64,000 nt of DNA from Candidatus Methanosphaera massiliense (lineage in GTDB: Archaea > Methanobacteriota > Methanobacteria > Methanobacteriales > Methanobacteriaceae): contig NZ_JARBXM010000001.1 in NCBI RefSeq assembly GCF_028890305.1, positions 903,501 through 967,500 on the forward strand. The letters are read 5' to 3'. The notes below the pieces were generated by a model, which did no database searches, was not told where the DNA came from, and worked only from the letters and a program-made list of their open reading frames with translations. The position numbers were made by a program, and so were the translations under genes. Positions 36,498 to 46,329 of this stretch are shown in pieces (positions within the stretch are counted from its first letter, which is position 1; each line of letters starts with the position of its first letter).

Positions 36498-37295
36498 ATG
36501 GCATATGACGTACAATTTTATCCTGGAGAAAGTGTTATTGCAGAAAACCGTAAGAAACACATGAATCCAGATTACGAACTTAAAAAACTAAGAAATATTG
36601 CAGATGACGATATAGTAAAACTCTTAAGTCACAGAAACCCAGGAGAAGGTTACAAAACAGTACACCCACCTCTTGATGAAATGGACTTTGAAGAAGACGC
36701 TATGAAAGACTTCGTAGAACCAATCGACGGAGCAAAAAAAGGAATCCGTATAAGATACATACAATTCGCAGATTCAATGTATAATGCACCTGCTCAACCA
36801 TACGACAGAGCAAGATCATACTTAAGAAGATTCAGAGGAGTAGATACAGGTACACTTTCAGGAAGACAAGTAGTTGAAATGAGAGAATCTGACTTAGAAG
36901 AAACCTCCAAAATATTACTAGAATCCGAATTCTTCGATGCAGCAAAAACAGGTTTAAGAGGAGCAACAGTACACGGACACTCCCTAAGACTTGACGAAAA
37001 CGGATTAATGTTCGACGCATTACAAAGATACGTATATGATGAAGAAACTGGCCACGTAATATACGTAAAAGATCAAGTAGGAGTAGAACTTGACGAACCT
37101 GTAGACGTTGGAGAACCATTACCAGAAGACGAACTTAAGAAGATCACAACCATATACAGATACGACAACGTAAGTCTAAGAGACGACCCAGAAGTTATCA
37201 AAGTTGTTGAAGAAATACACTTCGCAAGAACTGAAGGTGGATATGGTTTAGATGTATTCAATAAAGATTTACAAAGTAAATTAGGTGGTAACTAA
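36498..37295 (+). CDS. mcrG: Methyl-coenzyme M reductase gamma subunit (McrG/MrtG)
   Basis: This is the gamma subunit of MCR. The 265-residue protein starts with [21 protein letters not shown] and contains the conserved [20 protein letters not shown] near residue 44 and [14 protein letters not shown]-like residues near 113-121. The ATG follows mcrD by six bases with AGGTGAT upstream. Its last base is shared with the mcrA start codon (TAATG), so translation of G and A is coupled. Confidence 0.95.
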   Translation: MAYDVQFYPGESVIAENRKKHMNPDYELKKLRNIADDDIVKLLSHRNPGEGYKTVHPPLDEMDFEEDAMKDFVEPIDGAKKGIRIRYIQFADSMYNAPAQPYDRARSYLRRFRGVDTGTLSGRQVVEMRESDLEETSKILLESEFFDAAKTGLRGATVHGHSLRLDENGLMFDALQRYVYDEETGHVIYVKDQVGVELDEPVDVGEPLPEDELKKITTIYRYDNVSLRDDPEVIKVVEEIHFARTEGGYGLDVFNKDLQSKLGGN

Positions 37296-38950
37296 TGGAT
37301 AATGAGAAAAAATTATTCTTAAAGGCTTTACAAGAAAAATTTGATGAAGACCCTAAAGATGAAAAAACTAAATATTACTGCTACGGTGGATGGGAACAAT
37401 CCGCAAGAAAAAGAGAATTTAATGAAGAAGCTAAAAAAGCTATGGAAGCTCGTGGAGGACTACCATTTTACAACCCAGACATTGGTGTACCTCTCGGACA
37501 GAGAAAATTAATGGCATACCAAGTATCTGGTACAGACACATACGTAGAAGGAGACGACCTTCACTTCTGTAACAACTCAGCTATTCAACAATTAGTAGAC
37601 GATATTAAAAGAACTGTAATTGTTGGTATGGATACAGCTCACGGTGTACTAGAACAAAGGTTAGGTGTAGAAGTAACTCCTGAAACAATCAACGAATACT
37701 TAGAAACAATCAACCACGCACTCCCTGGAGGAGCAGTTGTACAAGAACACATGGTAGAAGTTGACCCTGGATTAGTAGTAGATTCCTACGCAAAAATCTT
37801 CACCGGTGACGATGATTTATTAGATCAATTAGACCAAAGATTTGTTATAGACATCAACAAAGAGTTCCCTGAAGAACAAGCAGAAATGCTCAAAAAATAC
37901 ATAGGTAAGAAAACTTACCAAGTAAGTAGAGTACCTACATTAGTAGTACGTGCTTGTGACGGAGGTACAACCTCAAGATGGTCTGCTATGCAAATCGGTA
38001 TGAGTTTCATTTCTGCATACAAATTATGTGCAGGAGAAGCAGCTATTGCTGATTTCTCATACGCAGCAAAACACGCAGACGTAATCTCAATGGCTACCGC
38101 AATGCCTTCAAGAAGAGCAAGAGGACCAAACGAACCAGGAGGAGTAACCTTCGGTGCATTCTCTGATATGGTACAAACCAGCAGAGTATCTGATGACCCT
38201 GCAGAAGTAACATTAGAAGTTATTGGTGGAGCAGCACCATTATACGACCAAGTATGGTTAGGTTCATACATGTCTGGTGGTGTAGGATTCACACAATATG
38301 CTACTGCAGCATACACAGATGAAATCTTAGACGACTTCATATACTACGGTAAAGACTACGTAGACAACAAATACGGATTATGTCAAGCTGAAGCTAATTC
38401 CGATGTTGTAAGAGACATCGCTAGTGAAGTAACATTATACGGATTAGAACAATACGAAATCCCTGCAGCATTAGAAGACCACTTCGGTGGATCACAGAGA
38501 GCAGCAGTTCTCGCAGCAGGTGCAGGTTGTTCAGTAGCATTCGCAACTGCTAACTCTAACGCAGGTGTAAACGGATGGTACTTAAGTCAATTATTACATA
38601 AAGAAGGACACAGCAGATTAGGATTCTACGGTTACGACTTACAAGATCAATGTGGATCATCCAACTCACTCTCCATAAGAAGTGACGAAGGACTTATTCA
38701 CGAATTAAGAGGTCCTAACTACCCTAACTACGCAATGAACGTAGGTCACCAACCTGAATACGCAGGTATTGCTGAAGCTCCACACGCAGCTAGAGGAGAC
38801 GCATTTGCACTTAACCCTCTCATAAAAGTTGCATTTGCAGATAAAAACTTACTCTTCGACTGGACTCACCCAAGAAAATGCATTGCTAAAGGTGCAGTAA
38901 GAGAGTTCATGCCTAGTGGAGAACGTGACTTAATCAACCCTGCTTTATAA
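37295..38950 (+). CDS. mcrA: Methyl-coenzyme M reductase alpha subunit (McrA/MrtA)
   Basis: This is the alpha subunit that binds F430 and the substrates. The 551-residue protein has all residues known to be modified in MCR: H260 (AAKHAD), R274 ([13 protein letters not shown]), Q401, the thioglycine site G446 in [12 protein letters not shown], and C453. The catalytic tyrosines correspond to Y335 and Y445. The arginine site matches the Mmp10 enzyme encoded at 16.3-17.5 kb. The length fits both isoenzymes; the missing mcrC in the operon favours the Mrt type. Codons are strongly C-biased. A shared TAATG couples it to mcrG. Confidence 0.97.
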   Translation: MDNEKKLFLKALQEKFDEDPKDEKTKYYCYGGWEQSARKREFNEEAKKAMEARGGLPFYNPDIGVPLGQRKLMAYQVSGTDTYVEGDDLHFCNNSAIQQLVDDIKRTVIVGMDTAHGVLEQRLGVEVTPETINEYLETINHALPGGAVVQEHMVEVDPGLVVDSYAKIFTGDDDLLDQLDQRFVIDINKEFPEEQAEMLKKYIGKKTYQVSRVPTLVVRACDGGTTSRWSAMQIGMSFISAYKLCAGEAAIADFSYAAKHADVISMATAMPSRRARGPNEPGGVTFGAFSDMVQTSRVSDDPAEVTLEVIGGAAPLYDQVWLGSYMSGGVGFTQYATAAYTDEILDDFIYYGKDYVDNKYGLCQAEANSDVVRDIASEVTLYGLEQYEIPAALEDHFGGSQRAAVLAAGAGCSVAFATANSNAGVNGWYLSQLLHKEGHSRLGFYGYDLQDQCGSSNSLSIRSDEGLIHELRGPNYPNYAMNVGHQPEYAGIAEAPHAARGDAFALNPLIKVAFADKNLLFDWTHPRKCIAKGAVREFMPSGERDLINPAL

Positions 38951-39034
38951 ATTAGCGGATATTAAACTAATAGGGTAAGTTTATATATTATGTTAAACAA
39001 ATATACAAACTGAAGTTTTCCAAGTAAACTTTAA

Positions 39035-39046
39035 AGTATAAATATA
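39035..39046 (+). promoter_or_regulatory. TATA box of the candidate small RNA after mcrA
   Basis: AAAGTATAAATATA is a good archaeal TATA element about 90 bases after the mcrA stop codon. The next annotated plus-strand gene is nearly 1.8 kb away, so it is not explained by a protein gene. Confidence 0.45.
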
Positions 39047-39065
39047 TTTTAATAATAGTTAGGAG

Positions 39066-39215
39066 TGTACGTAAGTGAGGTACGACCTGTATTACTGAGG
39101 TAAACAAGGTACGACCCGCATTACTACATACTAAACTATTAGTACTTTTTACTAGGAAATATCTAAAGGACTAAGTTGCTTGAAAAACTAGAACCCTATT
39201 TATTTCCTTTATTTT
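39066..39215 (+). ncRNA. Candidate structured small RNA downstream of mcrA
   Basis: The stretch is less AT-rich than its surroundings and starts about 25 bases after a TATA box. It contains two 19-base near-identical copies of AGGTACGACCTGTATTACT (39078-39096 and 39107-39125, two C/T differences) with a 29-base period, a small TAGTA/TACTA stem-loop, and a C/T-rich then T-rich end (CCCTATTTATTTCC onward). No C/D or H/ACA box pattern and no known RNA family was recognised. Boundaries are estimates. Confidence 0.4.
39078..39125 (+). repeat. Two-copy direct repeat inside the candidate RNA
   Basis: The copies at 39078-39096 and 39107-39125 differ at two positions, both T in the first copy and C in the second. 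Confidence 0.7.
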
Positions 39216-39337
39216 TTACTTTGTTTTTTCTAATTTTATTTACAATTAATTCTATTTTTCATAAATTCACTAAATTTTATAATTAAATCATTTTCTTAAG
39301 AATTACTATAAATCTAAAAATAGGTCTATTTTTTTTT

Positions 39338-39359
39338 AAAAAAGAGTGGGGGATGAGTC
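39338..39359 (-). terminator. C-tract plus U-run terminator of pyrC
   Basis: On the minus strand the pyrC stop is followed by GACTCATCCCCCACTC and six T residues. Confidence 0.6.
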
Positions 39360-39365
39360 AAAAGG

Positions 39366-40652
39366 TTAGTATATATATTTTCCATTGTGTTCATAGACTT
39401 CATCATTTTCACAGATTACTGTTCCTCTGTTAATGGTCATGATGTTACTTCCATGGTATGGTCTATTTTCAAATGGTGTGTATTTCCCTTTAGTATATGT
39501 GTTTTCTGTGCTAATTTTTCCAGTTTCTTTCATATCTATTACTGTGATATCGGCATCATATTCTTTTTCTATTTTTCCTTTATTTGGTATTTTGAATATT
39601 TTTGCTGGATTGTTACACATTAATCTAACTATATCGTGAAGAGTTAAATTATTGTTATTAACTTCTGTTAGCAGTAGTTTCATTGATGTTTCTAGTCCGG
39701 GTATTCCTGCAGCACTACTCCATGTGTCTTTTTCTTTTTCTTCTATTGTGTGTGGTGCGTGGTCTGTTCCTATACTATCAAATTCATTTAGGTTGGATAT
39801 AGTAATATTATAATTACTATCTCTTAGAGGTGGATTTGTTTTTGCTTTTACTCCATATGTTTCATATACATTATTTTCTAGGAATAGATGATGCGGTGTT
39901 GCTTCTATGGTTATGTTTAGTTTTTCTCGTGCTTCATGTATTAATTCAAGTGTTTGTCTTGTGCTTATGTGACATAGATGTAATTGCAGGTTATATTTTT
40001 TTCCTAATTCTATTGCTCTGTTTACTGCTATTAGTTCTGTTAGTGGACTTCTTGCATAACTATATGTTATTATTTTTTCTTTATTTTCCGGGTCTTCTTT
40101 TAGTCGTTTTATATTATAGTCTACTAGTGTTTTATCCTCACAATGTAAGCATAATGGTTTATCGGTTTTTCCTACATAACTAAACATTTTATCTAGTTGT
40201 TCATTTGTATGTAAATCCATGAATATTTTATATGATGCTGGTTTTTCTTTGTTTATTTCTAGCACATCTTGCTCAGTTTTAACACCTGCCTGTAGACCAA
40301 AGTCAACTATTGATTTTTGTGCTATTTCCTTTTTTTCTTGGAAGTTTTTTAGGGTGTCTGTTTTCGGTATTGTGTTTGGCATGTCTATTACGGTGGTGTA
40401 TCCTCCATGTGCTGCTGCCTGACTGCCTGTTTTCCATGTTTCCTTGTGTGTTAATCCGGGGTCACGGAAGTGTACATGGGGATCTATTAGACCAGGTATT
40501 ACTATTTTATCTTTTATGTCAATTGTTTTGTCTGTGGCTGTGTCAGAAGGTAGTATTGTTTTTTTTATTTCTTTTATTTTTCCATTTTCTATAATGATAT
40601 TTATGGTGTTATTGTCTATTGTTTTACAATTTTTTAATATGAGATTTCCCAT
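39366..40652 (-). CDS. pyrC: Dihydroorotase
   Basis: Dihydroorotase closes carbamoyl-aspartate to dihydroorotate in pyrimidine synthesis. The zinc motif IDPHVHFRDPGLTHKE is near residue 57, LHCEDK and LHLCHIS give further histidine ligands, and GTDHAPHT near residue 292 gives the catalytic aspartate. The length (428 aa) fits the type I enzyme. AAGGTG supports the start. It is a single gene divergent from the TmcAL-like gene. Confidence 0.94.
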   Translation of the reverse strand: MGNLILKNCKTIDNNTINIIIENGKIKEIKKTILPSDTATDKTIDIKDKIVIPGLIDPHVHFRDPGLTHKETWKTGSQAAAHGGYTTVIDMPNTIPKTDTLKNFQEKKEIAQKSIVDFGLQAGVKTEQDVLEINKEKPASYKIFMDLHTNEQLDKMFSYVGKTDKPLCLHCEDKTLVDYNIKRLKEDPENKEKIITYSYARSPLTELIAVNRAIELGKKYNLQLHLCHISTRQTLELIHEAREKLNITIEATPHHLFLENNVYETYGVKAKTNPPLRDSNYNITISNLNEFDSIGTDHAPHTIEEKEKDTWSSAAGIPGLETSMKLLLTEVNNNNLTLHDIVRLMCNNPAKIFKIPNKGKIEKEYDADITVIDMKETGKISTENTYTKGKYTPFENRPYHGSNIMTINRGTVICENDEVYEHNGKYIY

Positions 40653-40827
40653 CTTTTTTCACCTTCATTATATTTTATTTATATTCGTTTTTCTATTTTA
40701 TATGATAAGAATTCTATGGTTTATTTTTTTCCTATTTTTTCTAGGCTTTGTTGTTATATGATTATATATTAGTTTTAACAAATTTTTTCATACGTATTGA
40801 TATTATTAATTTTTAGGGGTTATTATA

Positions 40828-41943
40828 ATGGGTATTGAATCATTTGTTGAGAATAATTTATGTAGGGATAGAAAGCAGTTTTATAAGGATCTGGATTCTA
40901 ATGGTCTGAAAATTATGGGTAATAAAAATATTACTCCTATGATTGCTGATTTTACTGAGTATTCTCCTTTACATAATGGACATTTATTTTGTATGAATGA
41001 AGCTAAACGTTTACATCCTGAATGTTTATTTGTAGCAATTATCCCAGGATTGTTTGAACGTAATGGTAGAGGATTACCTTATATATTAACTAGACAAAAA
41101 AGAGCTGAACTTGCAATTAAGGTAGGTGCAGATATTGCTGTAGAAGGTCCACCTATGGGTATCATGGGTTCTGGCCAATATTCCTTATGTTTATCTTTAA
41201 TGTTTAAGGCACTGAATGCCGATTATATTCCAAGAGGATATATTAGTAATGACCCTAAATTTAAAATAATACTTAATTATATAAATAATGGTAAGGGCGT
41301 AGCACCAAAACCATATAAAATTATTTCTATGGAAGATAAAAAGGTGTTACTTGAAGGGAAATTAAGCAATGATGATTATGTTATTGTGTCCCTTGCTAAA
41401 TCATTGACAAAACTAAATTTTGATTTTAAGAATAAATTTATTTTCATTCCAAGACTAGAAAATGTTAGTGGTACTAAGATAAGAGAAATGGTATCAAAAA
41501 ATGAATTCAATAAATTAGATGATATGTTACCAATTGAAACCATTAACATGTTAGAAAAGGAAATTGAAGCAAATCATGCTCCATTACATGATGTGAGAGC
41601 AACAAAGACCTTGCTTGATAATGTGAATAATCTATCAAGAGATGAATTATCTAATTTAGCTCTCATGGATGATAGTACAGTTAGTAATATACTTGATAAT
41701 AGGCCATTTGATAATATTGACGAGATATTAAATAATATTACTTATGGATTCAGTAGTCATAAAAAACAGAGAATACTAAGTGTATTAGAGGCAGGTATTT
41801 TTAAGGATGAGATACATAAATATATTAATAATTATCCACAAAAAATCAGAATCTTAGGATATAAAAATAAAGATATTCTGAATCAATTTAAAAATAATAT
41901 TAATAATAACTTAATAGGAGATAATGGAAAAATATGCCAATAG
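40828..41943 (+). CDS. TmcAL-like HIGH-superfamily nucleotidyltransferase
   Basis: The protein (371 aa) has the nucleotidyltransferase HNGH at residues 49-52 in ADFTEYSPLHNGHL, which closely resembles the VEYNPFHNGHL of bacterial TmcAL (tRNA-Met cytidine acetate ligase). VSGTKIREM gives the ISSTxIR-type motif. The C-terminal third has a helix-hairpin-like NIDEILNNITYGFSSHKKQRIL. Archaea normally acetylate this cytidine with TmcA, so a different substrate is possible. Its end overlaps the FKBP gene by ten bases. Confidence 0.72.
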   Translation: MGIESFVENNLCRDRKQFYKDLDSNGLKIMGNKNITPMIADFTEYSPLHNGHLFCMNEAKRLHPECLFVAIIPGLFERNGRGLPYILTRQKRAELAIKVGADIAVEGPPMGIMGSGQYSLCLSLMFKALNADYIPRGYISNDPKFKIILNYINNGKGVAPKPYKIISMEDKKVLLEGKLSNDDYVIVSLAKSLTKLNFDFKNKFIFIPRLENVSGTKIREMVSKNEFNKLDDMLPIETINMLEKEIEANHAPLHDVRATKTLLDNVNNLSRDELSNLALMDDSTVSNILDNRPFDNIDEILNNITYGFSSHKKQRILSVLEAGIFKDEIHKYINNYPQKIRILGYKNKDILNQFKNNINNNLIGDNGKICQ

Positions 41944-42713
41944 ATGATAAAGATTTTGTAAAACTAAATTACACTGGAAGAGTTAAAGAAACTGGAGATG
42001 TATTTGATACTACATACGAAGATGTAGCTGAAGAAGCAGGCATCAAAAACGATCAAAAAGATTACCATCCAATGGTTTTAGCTGTAGGATCATCACAATT
42101 AATACCAAAATTACATGATGAGATTAAAGGCTTAGAAGTAGGAGACAAAAAAACAGTAGAAATACCATGTGAAGATGCATTTGGTAAAAGAGACCCTAGT
42201 TTAATAAAATTAATTCCAATGAGAGAATTCAAAAGACAAAACATAAAACCTTTCGTTGGCATGCCATTAACATTAGAAGGAAATCCTGGTGTAGTAAGAA
42301 CAATCAGTGGTGGAAGAGTAAGAGTAGACTTCAACCATGAATTAGCAGGTAAAGACATAGTATACGATTTAGAAATTGTAGACACAATCCAAGATGACGC
42401 AGAAAAAATCAAAGGATTAATAGAAGTATACTACGGAAACCCTAACTTAGATGTTGAAAAAACAGAAATCGAAATAGAAGATGGTGTTGCTAAAATTACA
42501 CTAGACAAATTATCCGGATTTGAACAGAGAACTGTACAAGAAGTAACATTATCCAAATTCAGAGTAGCTAGAGAAACATACGAAAACATTGAAGGAATAG
42601 AAAAAGTTCAATTCATCGATGAATTCGAAAAACCAGAACCAGAAGAAGAAACTGAAGAAGAAGCTGATTCTGAAGAAGTAGCACCTGAAGTATTACCAGA
42701 TGATGAAGAATAA
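41934..42713 (+). CDS. FKBP-type peptidyl-prolyl cis-trans isomerase, long SlyD-like form
   Basis: This 259-residue archaeal FKBP has the isomerase domain (DFVKLNYTGRVKETGDVFDTTYE at the start and GLEVGDKKTVEIPCEDAFG near residue 64), the chaperone insert-in-flap, and an extra C-terminal domain ending in an acidic tail of Glu and Asp. It helps folding of new proteins in the cytoplasm. It starts inside the last codons of the upstream gene, so the two are co-translated. C-biased codons suggest good expression. Confidence 0.92.
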   Translation: MPIDDKDFVKLNYTGRVKETGDVFDTTYEDVAEEAGIKNDQKDYHPMVLAVGSSQLIPKLHDEIKGLEVGDKKTVEIPCEDAFGKRDPSLIKLIPMREFKRQNIKPFVGMPLTLEGNPGVVRTISGGRVRVDFNHELAGKDIVYDLEIVDTIQDDAEKIKGLIEVYYGNPNLDVEKTEIEIEDGVAKITLDKLSGFEQRTVQEVTLSKFRVARETYENIEGIEKVQFIDEFEKPEPEEETEEEADSEEVAPEVLPDDEE

Positions 42714-42744
42714 GTAAAATAAAGGGATTATTATTTAATCCAAA

Positions 42745-42757
42745 TCTTATTTTTTTT
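42745..42757 (+). terminator. T-run terminator after the FKBP gene
   Basis: TCTTATTTTTTTT lies about 32 bases past the stop codon, close to the convergent Pcc1-like gene end. Confidence 0.45.
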
Positions 42758-42782
42758 ATCTAAAAATTTACTATTTTTTTTA

Positions 42783-43007
42783 TTAAACAATTTCTGAGGT
42801 CATTTCAATCATCTTTTCACATTGAATCAGATCCTCAATAGTATTTAATACAGTTGTTATATTCTCATTTTCAAAATAACATACTAATTTATTATCTATA
42901 ACCTCAGATTCAACAAAACCCTCATTATCAGGGTATAATGATTTATAAGCAATTTCTGCATATTTATTATCCGTATATGTAAAAGTCATTTTAGTTTTTA
43001 CTTTCAT
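42783..43007 (-). CDS. Pcc1-like KEOPS complex subunit
   Basis: Pcc1 is the small dimerising subunit of KEOPS, which makes t6A at tRNA position 37. The 74-residue protein shows the family pattern FTYTDNKYAEIAYKSLYPDNEG, then a hydrophobic strand and the helical TTVLNTIEDLIQCEKMIE. No other KEOPS gene is adjacent, which is common for pcc1. The assignment rests on this short pattern and the matching length. The start at 43007 has only weak AGGG support; an ATG six codons in is possible. Confidence 0.7.
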   Translation of the reverse strand: MKVKTKMTFTYTDNKYAEIAYKSLYPDNEGFVESEVIDNKLVCYFENENITTVLNTIEDLIQCEKMIEMTSEIV

Positions 43008-43344
43008 AAATTTAAAACCCTATTTATTTATCAATATTAACTAATTTATAATTTATTTATTAATAGTAAAGTATATTAAGTTGATATTTCAAAAAAATTA
43101 TATAATTAATAAGAAATAATAATCTTATTCTAAGTCAATATATGTATTAATATAAAATCTATTTTTTATTAACACTATTTTTATATAATATCTTTAACAT
43201 ATCATAAATTAGTATATTCAAATTCATAAGTTAATTACTGAATTTGATTTTAATGAATACTATTTATTGTATTATTAATTAGATTTTTTCAAATATTTTT
43301 TTCACAATGGAAATAAAGTATTTAGTTAAACGGAGGAGAATAAC
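43008..43344. other. Divergent intergenic region before rpl10e
   Basis: This 337-base gap is AT-rich. Apart from AT-rich TATA-like words near 43147-43160 and the rpl10e ribosome site CGGAGGAG, no feature was recognised. Confidence 0.5.
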
Positions 43345-43830
43345 ATGGTTAGACCATACACAAGAAAAGATTATATTAGAAAAATCCCAGCATCAAAAAT
43401 TGTACAGTATGACATGGGAAATTTATCAGAAGACTACCCATTACAAGTAACATTAGCAGTTAAAGAACACACACATTTATCACACAGTTCCTTAGAAGCT
43501 GCTAGGGTAGCTGCAAACAGATACTTACAAAGAACAACCGGTAAAATGGGTTACAGATTAAAAATAAGAACATACCCTCACCACATAGTAAGAGAAAACC
43601 CTATGGCAACTGGAGCAGGAGCCGACAGGGTTCAGAGTGGAATGAGAGGAGCATTTGGTAAAGCTATAGGTTCAGAAGCTTTAGTACGTGCAAACCAAAA
43701 AATTATTACAGCATACGTAAATGTTAAAGACTTTGAAAATGCAAAAGTAGCACTTAACAGAGCTGCAATGAAATTACCAGTAACTTGTAAAATTGTTATA
43801 GACAAAGGACATGACCTTGTACAATACTAA
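43345..43830 (+). CDS. rpl10e: Large ribosomal subunit protein uL16 (L10e)
   Basis: This is the archaeal L10e/uL16 protein, located near the peptidyl-transferase centre of the 50S subunit. The 161-residue sequence has the N-terminal [17 protein letters not shown] and the loop [20 protein letters not shown] near residue 91. CGGAGGAG precedes the ATG. It is not within a ribosomal protein cluster. C-rich codons match high expression. Confidence 0.96.
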   Translation: MVRPYTRKDYIRKIPASKIVQYDMGNLSEDYPLQVTLAVKEHTHLSHSSLEAARVAANRYLQRTTGKMGYRLKIRTYPHHIVRENPMATGAGADRVQSGMRGAFGKAIGSEALVRANQKIITAYVNVKDFENAKVALNRAAMKLPVTCKIVIDKGHDLVQY

Positions 43831-44028
43831 GTTTATAACAGTTTAGTACAAGATTATAAAATAGATTAAGGATTTAATAATAGAATAAATAGTGGTATTT
43901 ATATAACCCACAAAGATGACTGATTATTATCATATTTCATGAAATAATTGGTTAATAATCCTTTTCGTATGTTATATAAATAATTATCAAATAATAATAA
44001 AATAAAATTTTTTAGAAGAGTGTTACAG

Positions 44029-46329
44029 ATGAATTACGTTGAATTTTTTAAAGAGATAGGTAAAGATGATATACCTATTGCTGGAGGTAAGGGAGCAAAC
44101 CTTGGAGAATTAACAAATGCAGGAATTCCTGTACCTCCAGGATTTGTAATCACAGCAGAAACCTATCTTAAATTCATAACAAAGACAGGTATTGTTGATA
44201 AAATTAATGAAATGTTAGATGGACTTGACTTTAATAATACAACAGAATTAAATAGAGTAGCAGACAACATCAAAGAATTAATTACAACAACTGAAATACC
44301 TGAAGATATACAACGTGTAATTATTGAAGCATATAATGCATTATGTATGCAGGTAGATATCGAAGACGTAGTTGTAGCTGTAAGATCATCTGCTACAGCA
44401 GAAGACTTACCAGATGCTTCATTTGCAGGACAACAAGATACATACCTAAACATTTCTGGAATAGATGATGTATTATATAATGTAAGAAAATGTTGGGCAT
44501 CATTATTTGAAGCAAGAGCAATTTTCTACAGAGCAGAAAATGATTTTGATCATTCAAAAGTACTAATTGCTGTAGTAATACAACAAATGGTAAACTCTGA
44601 AAAATCAGGAGTAATGTTCACAGTTGATCCATCAACAGGAGCAGAAGAAATGCTCATAGAAGGAGCATGGGGACTTGGAGAAGGTGTAGTATCAGGTACA
44701 GTAACACCAGATACATGCCGTTTTGATAAAATAAATGATGAAGTAAAATCATACAAAATAAACACTAAGAAAACCATGTTCACCAAAAATCAGGAAACTG
44801 GTGAAACAGTACAAATTGATGTTCCTGAAGATAAAAAAGATGCAAGAGTATTAACAGATAGTGATCTTGAACAACTAACACAGCTTGGTAGAAGAATACA
44901 GAAACATTACGGTGCTCCTATGGATACTGAATGGGGTATCGAAAATAATAAAGTATACATGTTACAAGCAAGACCAATCACAACATTAGGCAATATCACT
45001 GAAGAAAAAAGTTCCTCATCATATGATGAAGAAGAAAGAGAGATTATTGTAAGAGGTCTTGGTGCAAGTCCAGGTATGATTTCTGGTACAGTAAAAATTA
45101 TCAAAGACTTAGATGAACTTGATAAAATAGTAGATGGAGATATACTAGTAACAACAATGACAACACCTGATATGGTACCAGCAATGAAAAGAGCTAACGG
45201 TATTGTAACTGATGAAGGTGGAGTAACCTGTCACGCAGCAATTATTTCAAGAGAATTAGGAATACCATGTGTATCAGGTACTGGTGAAGCAACTTCTGTA
45301 CTTAAAGATAATCAAGTAGTTACAATTGATGGTAAAAAAGGATTAGTATTTGAAGGAGAATTCAAAGAAGAATCTGAATCAACAACTACCCAAGCAACAC
45401 AGGCAGTATCAGCAGAACCATTATTAACAGTAACTGATGTTAAAGTAAATGTTAGTATGGCTGATGCAGCAAAAAGAGCATATGCTACTGGAGCAGATGG
45501 AGTAGGATTACTAAGAACAGAGCATATGATGCTAGAAACAGGTACAGTACCATATAAATTCATCGATGAAGGTAGAGAAGATGAATTAGTAGACGTACTA
45601 GTTAAAGGAATACTCAAAGTAGCAGATGTATTCTATCCAAAAACAGTATGGTACAGAACACTTGATGCACCTACTGATGAATTCAAAACATTAGAAGGTG
45701 GAGAAAATGAACCTGACGAAGCAAACCCAATGCTTGGTTGGAGAGGAATCAGAAGAGAATTAGATCAGCCAGATATTCTCAAAGCTGAATTCAAAGCAAT
45801 CAAAAAACTCCATAATCAAGGATACACTAACATAGGCGTAATGCTACCATTACTACATAAACCAGAAGAACTACGTCAAGCAAAAGAAATTGCAAGATCT
45901 GTCGGTTTAGAACCACATAAAGATGTAGACTTTGGTATGATGGTAGAAACACCAGCAGCAGCAATAATCATAGAAGACTTCATAGAAGAAGGACTTGACT
46001 TTATAAGTTTCGGTACAAATGATTTAACTCAATACACTCTAGCATTAGATAGAAACAATGAGTTAGTTGCTAAACATTACACCGAAGCACATCCTGCAGT
46101 AATAAAATTAATTACAAGTGTAATTAAAAAATGTAAAGCAGCAGGAGTAACTACAAGTATCTGTGGACAAGCAGGTAGTAAACCTGAAATTGTTGAGAAA
46201 TTAGTAGAAGCTGGAATTGATAGTATTTCAGCAAATACAGATGCAGTTCCTACTATCAGAAGAATAGTTGCTAAAGTAGAGAAAAGAATCATGCTTGACG
46301 CAGCTAAAAAAGTTTTAAATGATAATTAA
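44029..46329 (+). CDS. ppsA: Phosphoenolpyruvate synthase
   Basis: PEP synthase converts pyruvate and ATP to PEP, AMP and phosphate, feeding carbon from pyruvate oxidoreductase into gluconeogenesis. The 766-residue protein has the ATP-grasp N-terminal part (GGKGANLGEL, RSSATAEDLPDASFAGQQDT), the phosphohistidine domain with GGVTCHAAIISRELGIPCV, and the PEP-binding barrel with FGTNDLTQYTL and the catalytic SICGQAGS. The ATG at 44029 behind AGAAGAGTG is preferred over GTG at 44020. It is a single-gene unit. Confidence 0.95.
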   Translation: MNYVEFFKEIGKDDIPIAGGKGANLGELTNAGIPVPPGFVITAETYLKFITKTGIVDKINEMLDGLDFNNTTELNRVADNIKELITTTEIPEDIQRVIIEAYNALCMQVDIEDVVVAVRSSATAEDLPDASFAGQQDTYLNISGIDDVLYNVRKCWASLFEARAIFYRAENDFDHSKVLIAVVIQQMVNSEKSGVMFTVDPSTGAEEMLIEGAWGLGEGVVSGTVTPDTCRFDKINDEVKSYKINTKKTMFTKNQETGETVQIDVPEDKKDARVLTDSDLEQLTQLGRRIQKHYGAPMDTEWGIENNKVYMLQARPITTLGNITEEKSSSSYDEEEREIIVRGLGASPGMISGTVKIIKDLDELDKIVDGDILVTTMTTPDMVPAMKRANGIVTDEGGVTCHAAIISRELGIPCVSGTGEATSVLKDNQVVTIDGKKGLVFEGEFKEESESTTTQATQAVSAEPLLTVTDVKVNVSMADAAKRAYATGADGVGLLRTEHMMLETGTVPYKFIDEGREDELVDVLVKGILKVADVFYPKTVWYRTLDAPTDEFKTLEGGENEPDEANPMLGWRGIRRELDQPDILKAEFKAIKKLHNQGYTNIGVMLPLLHKPEELRQAKEIARSVGLEPHKDVDFGMMVETPAAAIIIEDFIEEGLDFISFGTNDLTQYTLALDRNNELVAKHYTEAHPAVIKLITSVIKKCKAAGVTTSICGQAGSKPEIVEKLVEAGIDSISANTDAVPTIRRIVAKVEKRIMLDAAKKVLNDN

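Larger units (their letters stand above)
38951..39365. other. Intergenic region after mcrA with a candidate small RNA
   Basis: This 415-base gap starts with the 16-base word TTAAACTAATAGGGTA (38962-38977), also found after mvhA. It continues with a TATA-like box, the candidate RNA at 39066-39215 and the pyrC terminator. No coding frame was seen. Confidence 0.6.

Noticed and set aside
39078-39125. CRISPR array
   Set aside because: There are only two imperfect 19-base copies with a ten-base gap between them, too short for spacers, and no cas gene is in the window.
39066-39215. C/D-box or H/ACA guide RNA
   Set aside because: Only a single CTGA-like box is present and there is no convincing C box or ACA tail, so it is reported as an unclassified candidate RNA.
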